In this document: in pieces, positions 1 through 16,822 of the stretch | Position numbering within the stretch: the first letter of the stretch is position 1 | How the letters are laid out: the number at the start of each line of letters is the position of its first letter | NCBI GenBank assembly: GCA_030248135.1 | Contig: JASANC010001151.1 | Coordinates: 81,814 to 145,813 of the forward strand | Length of the DNA stretch: 64,000 nucleotides | Direction: 5' to 3' | Source of the DNA: Theristus sp. LFF4_11 | Lineage: Eukaryota; Nematoda; Chromadorea; Monhysterida; Xyalidae | Made by a program: the position numbers and the translations under genes | The notes under the pieces: generated by a model | Seen by the model: only the letters and a program-made list of their open reading frames with translations | The model's database searches: none | Told to the model about the DNA's origin: nothing

Positions 1-535
1 GACTCGAGTCAGCAGCCATGCGACTGCGACAGAAAGCATTGTTCAGTTGATTTTTTGTTTTCTGTGTTGCTCTGTCTGTTAATTTGTTTCTTTTGAAAAG
101 TTTTTCTGCGGTTTGAATAAAAACAGTGATTCAGTTTCAGTTTTCTGCAGTTTCGTCATGGTTAAGTGGACAGCAGAACAACGAGTCTGGTGTGCTATCT
201 GGTGGGAGCAATCTGAAAGTTTTTCTGCAGTGACTCGCCAGTTTCGCGTAAAATTCCATTCAGTCGCTGCCGGACGACAAACCTTGATGGTGATTTGGAT
301 GTCTATGAGCAATGATTCGTTGTTAAATTCTTGGTTAAAAATCCGTTTTTTTGAAAATTTGGGAATTTTTAAACATTGTGCTGTAAAACTGAATATACTT
401 GACCAAACTGGATAAAAATTTTGTCAGAAAAATGGCATCACATGTTTTATCAATGCTGAAAATTTCAGCTCATAATATTGAAATACCAGCCAGTGACAGC
501 AGTTTGAAAATGGAACCTTTTTTTGGCCCACACTG
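1..535 (+). mobile_element. Mariner-like element, internally deleted copy, cut by the window edge
   Basis: The right end carries a terminal repeat ending in CCCACACTGTA. It matches the right end of the 1.1-kb element at 43723-44830. From base 158 the plus strand encodes the start of a helix-turn-helix transposase N-terminus (MVKWTAEQRVWCAIWW and onward). The same peptide is on the minus strand of the other copy. After about 60 residues the coding region jumps straight into the terminal repeat, so the transposase core is missing. The left end lies outside the window. The copy is non-autonomous. The mariner/IS630 assignment rests on the TA-flanked CAGGGTG-type end and the HTH similarity. Confidence 0.75.
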
Positions 536-946
536 TACATATGTGGCATATGGGTGCAACCGCTGTTCTTGCACTATTTCATCAACGGATTTTGAAACTG
601 CAATTCTGAATGAAAAATATTGCCACCGTTGTGAGGCGCATCGTTCCTAAAAATTTGATCAGACCAAAATGTTGGTCACACACAAGCGGATCTCATAGAT
701 CAACCAAAACACACATATGATGTGACAAATCATTGTCTGTCATGGATAAGTGCTGTCACTGCCGTTAGAGAACAGTCTTTTGGGAATTATTACATACAAA
801 TGTACATGTACAATTGTATGTGCATGGAAAAAGAATCAATTCGAATCAAGATGACAGCATTCCATGAAACGAAACGTCATACATAAAAAACATCTGCACG
901 TGAACTAGCTTTTTAAGTTTTTCATTGTCCGGTGACACCGACTTAC

Positions 947-2307
947 CGTAGACTTGCAGCTGGAATTCGACCAATTTATGGCCGAAACCGTTGATTGCAT
1001 TGCATGTGTACTGTCCCTGATCGACGCGATGAACATTTTTGATGCGCAGCGTTCTCCCATCGTTGCCGACTCGAAAACGTGTCCACGTGATGTCATCGAT
1101 CGTTTCACCATCTTTCTTCCATTCGATCGAAATGATGTCCTCGCCTTCAACCGGGCACGAAATGCGATACCGCGGTGTGCCCTCGCGCACGACAAGGCGT
1201 GATGCGATTTTGCCAGGCTTCAGATGCGGTGGACCTGCGCAACGCAAAGTGCAATGTAACTTGGCAATAAACTCAGTTCAAGAAATCTGGCATTAACATC
1301 ACTGTGTGTCATCATATTCTGGAATTCCACTTTTTAGACATTTCGGTCGACTACGCTGGTACTCTTTTTTTGTCCAGAGTGTGGCAAAATCAAAATTTTA
1401 GGGCGCTTTTTACCAGACACGTCCCAAATATTGCCAGACACCCCACAAATCATATTCTGAGCTGATGTTATCTGTTGCAATCTTGATTTGTCTTTCGCCC
1501 ATCATTTCGTTGTACGGCAAGAACGGGGGGACAAGGGTGGGAACAAAAAAATATTCTCTAATCGATTCAGCTATATAATTATATTTGTACATTACGATGA
1601 TAGCCTCCGTGTGTCACACATCTGCTGGCTTTGTCTGCAGAATGTGCAGAATTCCGGTTAACTCTTTTCGATTTTAGTAATCGGTGTTTACTGAGTGACA
1701 CGTTTTACCTGCGACAACTGCAGAGGTGCTGTGATAGATTACCTTCAACGTTGTGGAAAAAAACAATCAGCCAAGCAACAAACTCTGCTTGAATATCATA
1801 TATCCCCGAATCACGAATCCCCCACTTTTCCAGCATATTCAGGAAAGGGTCTGGTCATCTTTACTCATTTGATGTCATTCTGCTTTGAAATTTGAGAAAC
1901 CTTGCAGTCATTGGCTCTCGTTAAAATGTGTGGTTTCGGCCGAACACTGCTTTGAGCAAGCCGTTGTCTCAATGTCCCGCACTGTGCGTGCATATTGTAC
2001 ATGTACGTACACAGAGCCAAAAACGATGTCAAATAAACAAACCGCCTGTTAGCGGATGCGCACCAAACCAAAACAAACAGTGATGACCACTAATGATTGG
2101 TCGTTCTGTTGTAGAACCGGATCACTACTGGATTTCTTGCCAACAACAGCCAGAGTAAACAATGCACCGACTGAACGACAACAAAAAAAAATAAAGCAAG
2201 AATCGTAAGATCCACTCACTTCCTTCACCGGCTTCGACGCCCGGCGGCGGTGAAACGAGCGCGCTGCACGCAGCCAACGTCAGCCAGGAGAACGCCGACG
2301 CGAGCAT
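947..2307 (-). CDS. FGFRL1-like immunoglobulin-domain receptor, first two exons (partial)
   Basis: Exon 1 is 2220-2307 and exon 2 is 947-1234; both junctions are phase 1 and join in frame. Exon 1 encodes a signal peptide (MLASAFSWLTLAACSALVSP). Exon 2 is one complete I-set Ig domain with CPVEG around the first cysteine, WKKDG, WTRFRV, and DQGQYTCNAINGFG around the second cysteine. The CPVEG, W-RFRV and C-A-NGFG pattern is that of the first Ig domain of FGFRL1/FGFR-family ectodomains. The exon ends at a good donor (gtaagt at 941-946), so the remaining Ig domains, membrane segment and tail lie beyond the left edge. I infer a secreted or membrane receptor-like protein. It could be another small Ig-superfamily member, but FGFRL1 fits best. 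Confidence 0.78.
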
Positions 2308-2318
2308 GATCACGTGTG

Positions 2319-2335
2319 CTGAAAGTGCAACGCTC
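2319..2335 (-). promoter_or_regulatory. Splice-acceptor-like site just upstream of the FGFRL1-like ATG
   Basis: On the minus strand gcactttcag lies 11 bases before the start codon at 2307. A pyrimidine-rich AG this close to an ATG fits either a 5'-UTR intron or a spliced-leader trans-splice acceptor, which are common in nematodes. I saw no matching upstream donor, but could not search exhaustively. Confidence 0.4.
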
Positions 2336-2339
2336 AGGT

Positions 2340-5300
2340 TTGTGCTCGTTGTGTACTTGCAGCTCAGGAACAAAAGTCGAACACAGAAGCCATCGGACAC
2401 ATGTAACATCGAAAACAAAGTTGGCTGGCATGTCTATGCTGTACAGGTTGCTAAACAATGGAACGAAGCGAGGCTTAGCGAGCGATGGAGAGAATGACAG
2501 TGGTGTATCGGTGGTTTGATCTTCAGATGGAAACAAATGATCAATAGACAGCTGTGTACATGTAACAATGTCCACGTGTAATCAGATGGCATTCCGGTTG
2601 CACTGGAGTACTGAACTAAACTTGGCAACAAAATAAGCAAGCATCGTGATGGCTCGAAATATTCAAGCCACACCGAAGAGGTATAAACGCCACGGGGGAG
2701 TTGGCGTGGTGCAGTGGCGGATATATAATATTGGAAAGGAAACTCAACTGGAGCGTGAAATTCATAGTCAATCATGGTTTTCTAAATCGTGGTGTGAACT
2801 CGAAAACGCAAAATTATATATTGCTAGCGCAAGCGATGGTTTTAAAAATATGCTCTGTATTTGGCTGTGTTCGACGCCAAGATGTGTCGAGTCGCAATGT
2901 GCTGTTAAGGATATGATAGCACGGCCCAGCAGTTGCAACAGGAGAATGAATTAAGTATTGATGCCGCTGTGTATGGGCATGTTGCTGCATGAACATCAAG
3001 ACGCGTCTAACATGACATGAGCCCGCTGGCAGTGGTATGTTCGACTCGACAATTAATGGGAAACCGTACAGGATGCACGTATGGCTGCGTGTCCATCAGA
3101 CGCTGAAGACGCTCGGTTCCTTGCAAACCAGAAACACATAAAATTCTAACGAATAGCATTGCGCCAGACGCCGCTGCGTCAAAATCGCGCATCGGACACA
3201 CACACACACCGTGACCAGACTCTGTGACTGTGTATGTACATGCACAGTGGCCATATGTGCGGCTGTAGTTAACGTATCATCTAAAATTCATAGTGAACTA
3301 CTTGGCCAGAGTGAAGGAGCTTCGAGTTAGTTAGTGACCATTGCTGCGCTGAGTTCGAGCTTGTCCAGTAGCAACAAGTGAGGATTTCCATAAATCAATT
3401 CGAAGAATGCGTTCTCATGCACACACTTGGCCTGTAATGTTAGGACGTGAGAGAAACAGATATGGCAGCAAGCAAGCTCATTTTCAACACGAGCCGCATG
3501 GTGTTGTGGCTTTGGAAAAGGGAGTGGAACATTGGGGTAAATTACGCATCGGCACTAATCGCAAGGGAGTACCAACTTTAAAAGTAAAAATCTACTTTCA
3601 ATTTTGCACATCAGAGAAATACAGAAAGCAAGCGAAGTGCGACAACACATCAGCACTAAATGTGCGTAATGATGATTAAGAGCATGCTGATAATGTTGAA
3701 ACGGCACCATTGCCACTGACAGTGAATGTAGGGTATTAAAATATGCAGGCAGGCGCTAGTAAGAATAATGGGCACTGCGTGTCCAGCGGCATGGGCGTCC
3801 ACTGTCAGTTCGAATCAATTCAGCAGTTCATCGGTGCGTATTTTAACAATAATGCATTAACAGTGGAGGTTCAGCGTGCAGTCTAATGATCATTAGCATT
3901 GGTGCATGGTGGTGCAATGCAGTTGTAGTCTGACGCCGGCTACGCTCGGTTACCTGAGCACAGTTGTGTCGGCGATGCCACTGCTCTAGCCATGTTCGAT
4001 CGACGATAACTGCAGCCTTACTCAGTGACCACTGTTCACGTTGCAGAACGTATAGAAATACAATTGCTGCGCGGACAAGTTGACAGCAGTGTTTCAAATT
4101 TTTCACACCTAAGAAGTGTGAACTTTGGTTCTGATAGCGAGTCTAGATGGTTTTTTTATTTTGTTCGACAATACGACGTGTAAATAAACGAGCCAAAATG
4201 TGCTGCGTTTTGAACGGGCACGAAACCAGAGGACAACGTTGGTGGGTGTTTGTTTCTGGCGCTGTGTGACTGCGTTCAGAGTGTCGTTATAATCGGCTCA
4301 TGTTGCTCTGCCCTGCGTTGGTCTCGTGTGTTGATTGGTCTGTTTTCGATTGCATATGACAGCAGCAACACACACACACACCGTAAGCAGCCTGGTGTTG
4401 GTGTGTGCGCACACTGACGCGCGGGTCTCTGTTTGTTTGCTGTGCGGATTTACAGGCAACGTCGCGGGTCCGATCGACCAAAGTTTGTACGTGCAGTGAA
4501 CGTAGCTTTTGTGGGCTCGTCGCTGTTTGATTGTCGCAGAGGCTTAGCGTTGTTTTGAAATGCTGACTTGGTTTGAATCACACCTGTTTGCGTTGCACAA
4601 AGGTGTGAGAAGAACCTTCGCCGCTGGAGAAGCGTCAACTGAGCAGCTACATTTGAACGTGGTGGTAGCGCCCGAACAACCACAAATCAAAGGCAGCCGT
4701 CACAGCTCTTGCAGTTGTATAGTTTCGTTGGTCGTAAATTCAACCGATGCGGCAATTTGTATTAATTTGCTGCGGTCGCCGAGTATCATTAATCGTTGCT
4801 GTGCTGCGGCGATTTGTCGCAATCTGTTATAAAATTACCGAAGAGCACATCAATAATAATAAAAATAATAAATGCGAAAGGCCACGTATAGAACAGAGGC
4901 GCAAAAGTCAGCGCAGAATAGTCAGTGCGCGCGGTGAGACTGCGCGTTATTATGAATAATTACTACATAAAAGCGAACATGACTGCTGCGTGTGTGCGCA
5001 ATAATACAGAAGTTTGCCCGTTTTTTTTGATTTATATGGCGGCCGTCGAAGGGCAATTTATAATCGTATGTTGCGACGAGCACCGATCGAGGGACACACA
5101 GCGAATTATTCCGTGTAAAACGTTGCACTGCTCTGTGTAGTGGCTGCGTGGCTGCGTGCGTTGCGTTGAGAAATGTGATACGACGTGTCTCAGTTTGCGT
5201 GCGTGTCTTCAGCAGTCTGTCGTGCATAGCGCCGTTTTGCTGATGATTACCGGGGGTGTTGTGTTGGTCGCTGCTCGCTGATGATGCTGTGTAACCGCAG

Positions 5301-8300
5301 CCGTATATGATGCAGTCTCGCTCGCACAATCTCCACACACGTCCATATGCGCATCAAAAACAAAAAACAGCCGTTGCAGTCAATCTCTCGGCGTGCTTTG
5401 CTTTGGCGTCGTTTTGGATGGTTGCTCCGGCGTGATGTGTGATACGAGCGCGCATGCACAATTGTCAGTCAGTCAAGTAAACGAGAGAGAGAGAGAGAGA
5501 GTTTTGTGTGCGATCTGCAGAGGCTGCTCCTTGGTTCGACGTCGTTGTCGTCGTCGTCGTTGTGTCTGGCGAAACTCAGTGTTGTGTTCAGTGCCCGCGC
5601 ACACATCAATAGTTATGCGGTTTCTCAGCGCGTATCAGTCGACAGCAAGCAGCGCACTTTTCACAGCGAACGTTTTTGGAGAGAGCACGGAACGCGCGTC
5701 AAAATCACAAAAAACCAGCACTTCGTGTGACAGTGACAGTTTCGCTATCTGTTTCCAGTTCTCGTTCGCCGACGGCTTGCGCGCGCACCCAGTACTAAAC
5801 GATGCGTTTTGATAGTTGGTTTTTTTTTTCGGAATGGTTGGCTGTGTGGAATGCTTGCTGCCGCGTTGTATGATGTAGATGGAAGGCCGGGTCTGAAACG
5901 GCCGAGACGAGAACGCCTATGACGAACGGTGTATTAGTGTCGCTCGCTGTGTTATGTTAGCTTCTCAAATATAGATAGATAGCTGGAGACGAAGCGCAAC
6001 GGACGGGACGCCGCTTGCTAAGCTTATGTATTAGTGAGATGATTGCTCGCAGTGATACATAGAACAGCATAAGTCACTGACTGACTACTGCAGTGGCTGT
6101 TCGGGTGTCAACTGGCCGTATATAACGGTGGAGTGGTGTGTACTGTTCGCAATGGTTATGATATGGTGCCTATATGTGTGTGTGTGTGCGGCTGTCGCTG
6201 CGCGCCCATTAATCACGCCGTATACATGGTCGTGTAGTGTCCCATACTGCCAAGAGTAATCGCCCATCCGGCTGCATGCTGACATTCACTGACATGCGCG
6301 CATCCATCTTGGTTATATGAGTCAATTGCGCCGGAGCGCGCTCGCCCTCGCTGCACCAGAACGCACAGCGCTGAATCTCGCTAGCACACGCGCGCGCATC
6401 AACTTGTGTGAATTATGCAGTGTGCTTATTTAGATTATTATTGTGACGCAACCGAACCACTACGGACATGGACAGCTCTCTGGCTGTTGTTTTTGCTAGT
6501 TTTTTCTGTTCTTTTAGTCCATGGTACGAACGAACGGAGACTGGTAATCTGATTATGTACATGAAGCCAATGGTGCAAAACGTTGGAACACATTTGCCTT
6601 GAAAAATAGTAAGTGACTGACAATAAGTATTTGAAACAATTTTTGAAACAAGAAAATCAGCAAAAGTGAGAATGAAGAATTATTGCTTAGTCAAATAAAC
6701 AGAACAGTATAACTTGGAATATATGGTTGCACTGATGCAATGATCTGTTTGCGAACAATCGATCATTACTTCAAATGACAAATGGAACATGAATTTCGAA
6801 CACGGTTCATGTGGGTGGACTGAGTCGATTTGGAGAAAATGTATGAGCCACACGAGCAAACATCAGTTATTTAAAAAACAATTCATCACACAGGAGTGCA
6901 AAACATCCGCGGTAAAAGTAACAATGACTGACTGAAACCGCGAAGACTAAGTGACGTTTATCTTCGCTCTGAAACGAACAACGAACTGCGTTGGAATGAA
7001 GTTTCCTGCTTTGATGCGCAGCAAAAAGTGCACACACGGGCGCACGCACCGGCAACTGGTTTCTGGTTCTCAGATTTCAAAAAACGATATGATATGACGT
7101 GCGCTTTTTCGGTGCATTGAGGCGCAAAAACGCAGCAACAGTAATATAGTAGAACTTGGATGCGCACAAACAGCAAACGCGAATGAAAAAGAGCAAGACA
7201 AGCGGCTGGAGATATATGTTTGCAGCATATTGGACGGGCGCGTTGAGAGAACGAGTGTGCACTAGACGGTCTGAGATGTGCAGCTCCTATGAAAATGGCA
7301 GTCGCCACCGGACGGACAGGTACAGAGCGCAGTGCGCGGCTGGCAGCAACGCAGACACAAGAGCGTGTCATGTTGCTGGAGGCTCTGCTGAACTTGAGAC
7401 GGCATACGTCAGTCACGCGTCAATCAGTGGCGCACATTGCATGTCATCGCGCAAATGTGCGTGCGTGTACACCGAATGAACGAATGGCAACTGATATGCC
7501 TGCCCTGTTGTGCCTGTGCCGCACTGCCAACATCGGCGCGCTTTTGACAGCGCGCAGGAAGCCTATGCCTACACACGCGGACGAACTCACTGAAGTTCAT
7601 AGGTCCATTTCCTTTTGTAATGGCCTCTGACAGCGTTCTGGACGATTATGGTGCCTTGGCTGTATATGAAATTGAAGATTGAGCAAAATAATGCGTGTAA
7701 TACTGAAAATGGCTCACGATACGATACCTGCTGTTGAGAGTATTAGCCGTTGATGTTATCGGTCTTCTGGCTGCTGCTTGACATGAAAGCGACCCATCTA
7801 ATATTTCACTGACGAAATCGAAAAATATTTGCTGTGCATTTGCTCGTTCGCAACAGCACCAGCGACGACAAACCCAAGTGAGGTCTGTTTCGGACAGTAG
7901 CGATTGTTTTTTTTGCGCGCAAAATTCTTGTTGACAACTGCAGTGTTTGCGGGTCACGGCGATTTGCGGAGCCGAGAGAGATACACTTGCAGTTGGTAAC
8001 ATAATACAATCGAGCAGTGGCGGGTTTGCATGTACACACACAGACGCAGGAGGCCAAACAGTGCAGTGCAACAGCGCACAAGCACCGTGTTGCGACTATA
8101 CGCTTGTGTAAACAGAATACTTGCACTTGCTGCTAATGCAAACTTGCGGCGGTCGCAGCAGACGGTGTGCGCTTTTCGATTGTCGAAAGACTTTGAGGAT
8201 ACGGGCTACACTAACGGCTGAACACTGCTGCACCTACTGAATGCAAACAATTTTGCAAGGCAAATGAAATGCAAACAGGTGAACCTGCCAACCACTGCGA

Positions 8301-10430
8301 CAGCAGTCTGCAGTCCGCAAAAAATCTATTCGTTGAGTGAAGTAAGCAAAATGGTTTAGCTATTAAAAAAATATGATGACACAAAGAACAGCGTAAACGT
8401 TTTGTTTTGGCACGTTTCATCGATCAGAAGAGAAAAAAACGGTGTCGTTATCATCAGTGACTGTTGACACCATGCAGGTATGATGCAGCGGCAGTGGCGT
8501 TTTGTTTGTTTTTAACGGCCATTACCACACTCTACTCCACCCCATTGTCTTTAAACAACAATGTTGACTGCAAGATTGCATTGGGCGCAAAGATCAGCAC
8601 AATTTAAAAATGAACCTTTCAATGATGAAGGTAAAACGCAATTTTATGAATGCTCAGTAAGATGAACAGCAGTGAAGATTTGCTGCTGTTCACGACTTGA
8701 AAACACGGTTCAGTTGTTGAAATGTGAAAAAACGTTTTGATTGGAAAAAAACACGCAAAATGACCGATAGAGAACATGATGATGAGCAGAAGTTGGTGAC
8801 GACACGACTGTCACCAGACGCGACCACAGCACATCAATCTATGTCGTTCGTATGTTTTACGAGTTGCCGTCAACTATGAACACAAGCAATATAAATGTAA
8901 TAAGTGAAAAATGTGCACTGTGCAACGCACATTACAACTGTCTGCAAGCGCACACCACCAGTCGAGTCAACAACACGGCTGGCAATATACTGCCATCCAA
9001 ATGTCACTGCGTCAACTATAATGCGAATCAAGCAGAGTTATATTGAAAGTCGCTTGCGAGAATCAGGCGACCGAGCAAAAATATGGCAATACTGAGCAGC
9101 AGCAGCAGTAGCAACAGCAGCAGCATCGGCTAAAATGTGCGCGCACCGCACGTGCATTCATGAGCTGCCACCAATATCATGCGAGCTGTTGCAACGAATT
9201 TTCGTTTGACCGCGTCGAGTGACACGTAACGTCGTAATCCACGTGGACACGTCTGTATTTTGTGGCCGTACAATGTAATGAATACACACAGCGTGCTGTC
9301 ACACGTGATTTGTCAGTGTTTTTGTCACGAGCTGCACCATCGAATATGTACTGATCGCTGTTGCTGTGCTCTGTTACGAGGCATCTCTGCTTCGCTTGAC
9401 GCTGTTTCGCAACTGAACAAGGTGCTCGATTTGGCATTTTACATTCAACATGCTGTCGGATTTTTATCCTTGTTTTAAGGCGGCATCGCTGCGGATGACA
9501 CAGGACGGACGGTGCCGTACCAGCTACCTGCTGTCGCGTGCGCTGTGCTGCGTGCGCGACACTGCACAATGCACATTTTCATCAATTTTTTGCAACAGCA
9601 ACATTGTTATGACATGATTAGTTTTGGCTGAAGATCAGGGTGGAAGGCGGACTATTTAAAAACACGGTGGCACATGATAAACAAGTTTACAACAACAACA
9701 CAGTGGTGACTGAAAGCGAAGCGCGCACGACTGAGCCGGTCTGCAGCTGAGCTAAGCCATCCGGAACGCAGCGCATTGCGACCACCGACGGACGAATGCG
9801 CGCAATCATTCGAATGGAAAATGCAATTAGTGTGGTGTCCGAACATATTTGTACGTATGAAATGTACATTTCGTATTCTGTCGGGGTTTCTGTGTCAAGT
9901 GCTTCGAGTACTTTTTGTGTCTTCCTTAAAAGCACTACTACATGCACAATTTCGGTTGTGAATCATTTTTTTGCTGTGATGTCACCGTAATTGTGGTGTC
10001 CCGGCCGGATGAGAACAATGTTTCTGTATAGTTGCGTTCCTCTGTGTGCTTTTTGTATTGAAACACACAGTGCGCACTTGAATTGCCAACTCAGCGGGGT
10101 GCCTGCCTGACCCAGGCAAACTGAGCGGATGAATTAATTTTTGCCGTGTAATTTCATGCTTGAATGAGTGGCACACAAATGCGTGCACACCTTGAATCGC
10201 AGGCGGTCTATTGTTTCCAGTTGATCTGATTGCTCTCTATCAATCTGACGTAAGCCGGGATGGCACAATTCCACGTGCACATCGTCAAATGTCTCTGTTG
10301 CGTTCATCAGAATGTCAATTCTCTGCACAGATTGCAAACCGAACTTTGAGCAATAATGAAGCCTTCGGCTGTTTAAGTGAAATGCATTGTGAAAATTACG
10401 AACTTTTATCTAATCTGGCTCTATCTGGGA
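2340..10430. other. About 8 kb with no recognisable gene
   Basis: Both flanking genes are on the minus strand, so this stretch is the 5' side of the FGFRL1-like gene and the 3' side of the kinase gene. Open frames are short, overlap on both strands and show no signal peptides, domain motifs or splice-compatible conserved blocks. Simple repeats are visible: a GA run at 5483-5501, CA/GT runs near 3200, 4370 and 6175, and CAG-rich sequence near 9100. It may contain cis-regulatory DNA or non-coding transcripts; nothing in the bases lets me call one. Confidence 0.5.
5483..5501. repeat. (GA)n microsatellite
   Basis: An uninterrupted run of GA dinucleotides in an otherwise unannotated interval. Confidence 0.9.
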
Positions 10431-10434
10431 CAGT

Positions 10435-10450
10435 TTTATTTCATTTTATT
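10435..10450 (-). terminator. Candidate poly(A) signals of the kinase gene
   Basis: Two AATAAA hexamers on the minus strand (plus-strand tttatt at 10435-10440 and 10445-10450), about 375-390 bases past the kinase stop codon. Confidence 0.45.
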
Positions 10451-10824
10451 TTCTTGACACTAACTTGCTGTGACTACAATGTTTCATTCGAAACAAAGCA
10501 ATATATCTCAATTTAAAAAAAATTGCAAAATCGCACATCTGTCTTACAGGTGCTTTCAAACTGAGTAAACCACAGGTTCATAAGTCCGTAAACCATTGTG
10601 TTAAAACTGCACAGGAAACAGATCAGTACCGTGTACATAACCATATCACACATCAAACGCACCGAAAAAACATTGATTTCAATACAATGTTAGTTAGATC
10701 TGTGTTCGAAAACTGTACAGGTCCACATGCAAAGTCACAGACTTCGTCATTTCGATCGATTACTTTGATCAAGGCAAGAACGCAGCAGTCTGTTCAGCAG
10801 CACATACAGTAGGCCAGCAGAGCG

Positions 10825-14469
<3,645 letters not shown>

Positions 14470-16822
14470 TGTTTTTGCTCGACCGAAGGAATGGATTACG
14501 AAAACCAAAGCACTGCAGCACAGCAGGCGCAGATGCGCACAACACAACACAGACAGCTGGACTTGCTAGCGACTATTTTTTTCGAGGTCAATTGCATTGC
14601 AAGCGTGTGCGTGCACGTACGCAAAGGCGACTGTGCAATCTCGGGCGTTCGTCGATGGTCGGTCCAAAAGCAACGTGTTCTTTCAAAAATCTATCACTGT
14701 TATTTTTTTTGCTGTTATACAACTGGTGTCATCAGTTTAGCGGCACACGCAGCTGATTTCTGCTGTTACTGGCGATGAACGACGATGAATTGATGCGGAT
14801 TTTCGTCGTTGTTGTATTGTTCATGAGGATTACACGAACAACAAGGCAACAAGACTAAACAGAAAACAGATCGAACTGGTCTGCGTGGAGGATGTTGGAG
14901 CTGACGCAAAAAGTAACAACAACAACAACAACACCAACAACAACAACAACGCTGTTTCTGTTGTGAAAATGCACGGATCGGTTGTGTACAAAAACACGCG
15001 CTACACTCCACTTTAAACGGCGTTCAAAGCCGCGTTTAGTCCACTTGATAATGTCTGACGACTCTGTTCACCAGTGTTGCGCAACAACGTTGCCACTGAC
15101 AAAAAAATATTCGAAAAGCTGGTTTTGAAAAATATGTTCGCGTTGTGGTAACGCGATAACCTTGTGCACTTATGTGCGTTGCACGAACTGTGCGTCTGTG
15201 TGTGTGTGTGGCGGTTGGCAGCAACAGAAAGCGCACGTCACACCTATTGCGGCTGACGATTGATAACCAACGCGCGTGTTACAACAACGGCAGCAGAAGC
15301 TGTGCTACTGGCGTGTCTGTTTTTGTGGCTATTCCTTGATGTAAATGTTCAAGAATGCCCTACGTCGGTGTGTTTCAACAACTCCGTCGTGTAATGCGGA
15401 TGAGTTTGAAGTTATGGAGTGCGCATGTCGTCGCTTGGGATGGCCTGCTTCAAGTTATCTTTTCAGTTTTGTTGAGTGTGTTTCTCTCGTCTGTGCGAAC
15501 AGAGTGTGCATACAGGGGTGATCGTTAAACAACTGCATTAGCACGTCTGTTGTTGGCCTCTTCGCCACTATTGTTTTAGGGCTATCGATTTTTTTGCCAT
15601 ATAACCAACTTCTGCAGAGTGTTCGATGTTTATGACAATTTAAATATCGAAAAATGTCATAGCAACGCACGAAATGACCTCTGTAAAATAACTACGTTCG
15701 AGTGTTTATGTCGCATTACGCTGCTAAACGTCTCTGCAGTGAGCCCAAACTCGGTTTCTAACTTTTTTTAAATTATCGCTCTTTTAGCAACAGACCCGTG
15801 CCCGTTCAGTCTTTGCTGACGCCATAAAACCGGTTCAACTGCTTCTGGCTGTTTTCGTTTCCATCTTATTCGTTGCGCTTTTTGTTTATGTTCTTTTGAA
15901 AGAGACACGTTGAGGGTCGCTGTTGTGGCATTTCAGTTGACAGTCTGCGGTCTTGGTGGCCCCTGTCCAGCCCGCACCAGAAATTCGTCATTCTCAAAAA
16001 AAGTTGTTCAGCGGGCATTATACTGCAGCCCACATTTCGGATGTCGCGGTGCTTGTCTTGTCTCACTGCTTCAGCTTGGCCAATTTGAGTTTGCAACAGA
16101 AAAGCAATGCAAATACATACAAATACATACATACGTACATACAAAAAGCACAATGTTTTGCTTATTTTACAGAAAAAAGCAACCTTTGTTTTTAAAATTT
16201 CATATAAGTTTACATTTCACGGCTACAGATTGTGGTGCGATTCCTCACGCATGAAACAATACGCCGCATAGTGATCGATACACAATCAATAGTCAGCGTC
16301 AAACGCAAAATGTGAAGATTGAGAGACCAAGTTTGATATCAAAGACAACTCGCAGACGGTGTGTGGTGCGAACAACACCGATAACAATTACACAACAGTG
16401 ATCATCTATACAGGTTGCACAGGGGTGTGTGGCTGGATATAAGTGGGTTATTTGTAAAAAAACGGTATTTTGAAAAACTATTTTTCTCACTTTAAACGCG
16501 TGATTAATAAGTTTTACACCCCCGTCGCCGAAAATAGATATAACTGCAAATGTTTTGAAAATATTCTCATTGAAACGCATGCGATCAGTCATACGGTCCC
16601 GCTTGAGATACATTTCGTCAGATAATGCACAACTTCGCAGAAACAATGATGTAAAATTAGAATATTGCGCAGAGTTGTTGTGTATCGATCAGATAGTGAG
16701 TGCCCGAAACACAGTCTCTCTCTGTTTGTTGTCCAATCCGGTCTGGCAGAGAAATAATTGAAAATGTAACAACAACTTCTATTGTTGTCGTGTTTGGTTC
16801 AGTCCGTTTGTTTTTTCCTGCC
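14470..16822. other. Intergenic region between divergent kinase and cuticlin genes
   Basis: The two flanking genes start on opposite strands, so this 2.3 kb should hold both promoters. There is a CAA/GTT-rich microsatellite near 14915-14950 and several T-rich tracts. No coding exon could be supported. Confidence 0.5.

Noticed and set aside
5393..5812. 139-codon open frame in the gene-poor interval
   Set aside because: Composition follows CG/GT-rich simple sequence, there are overlapping frames on both strands and no motifs.
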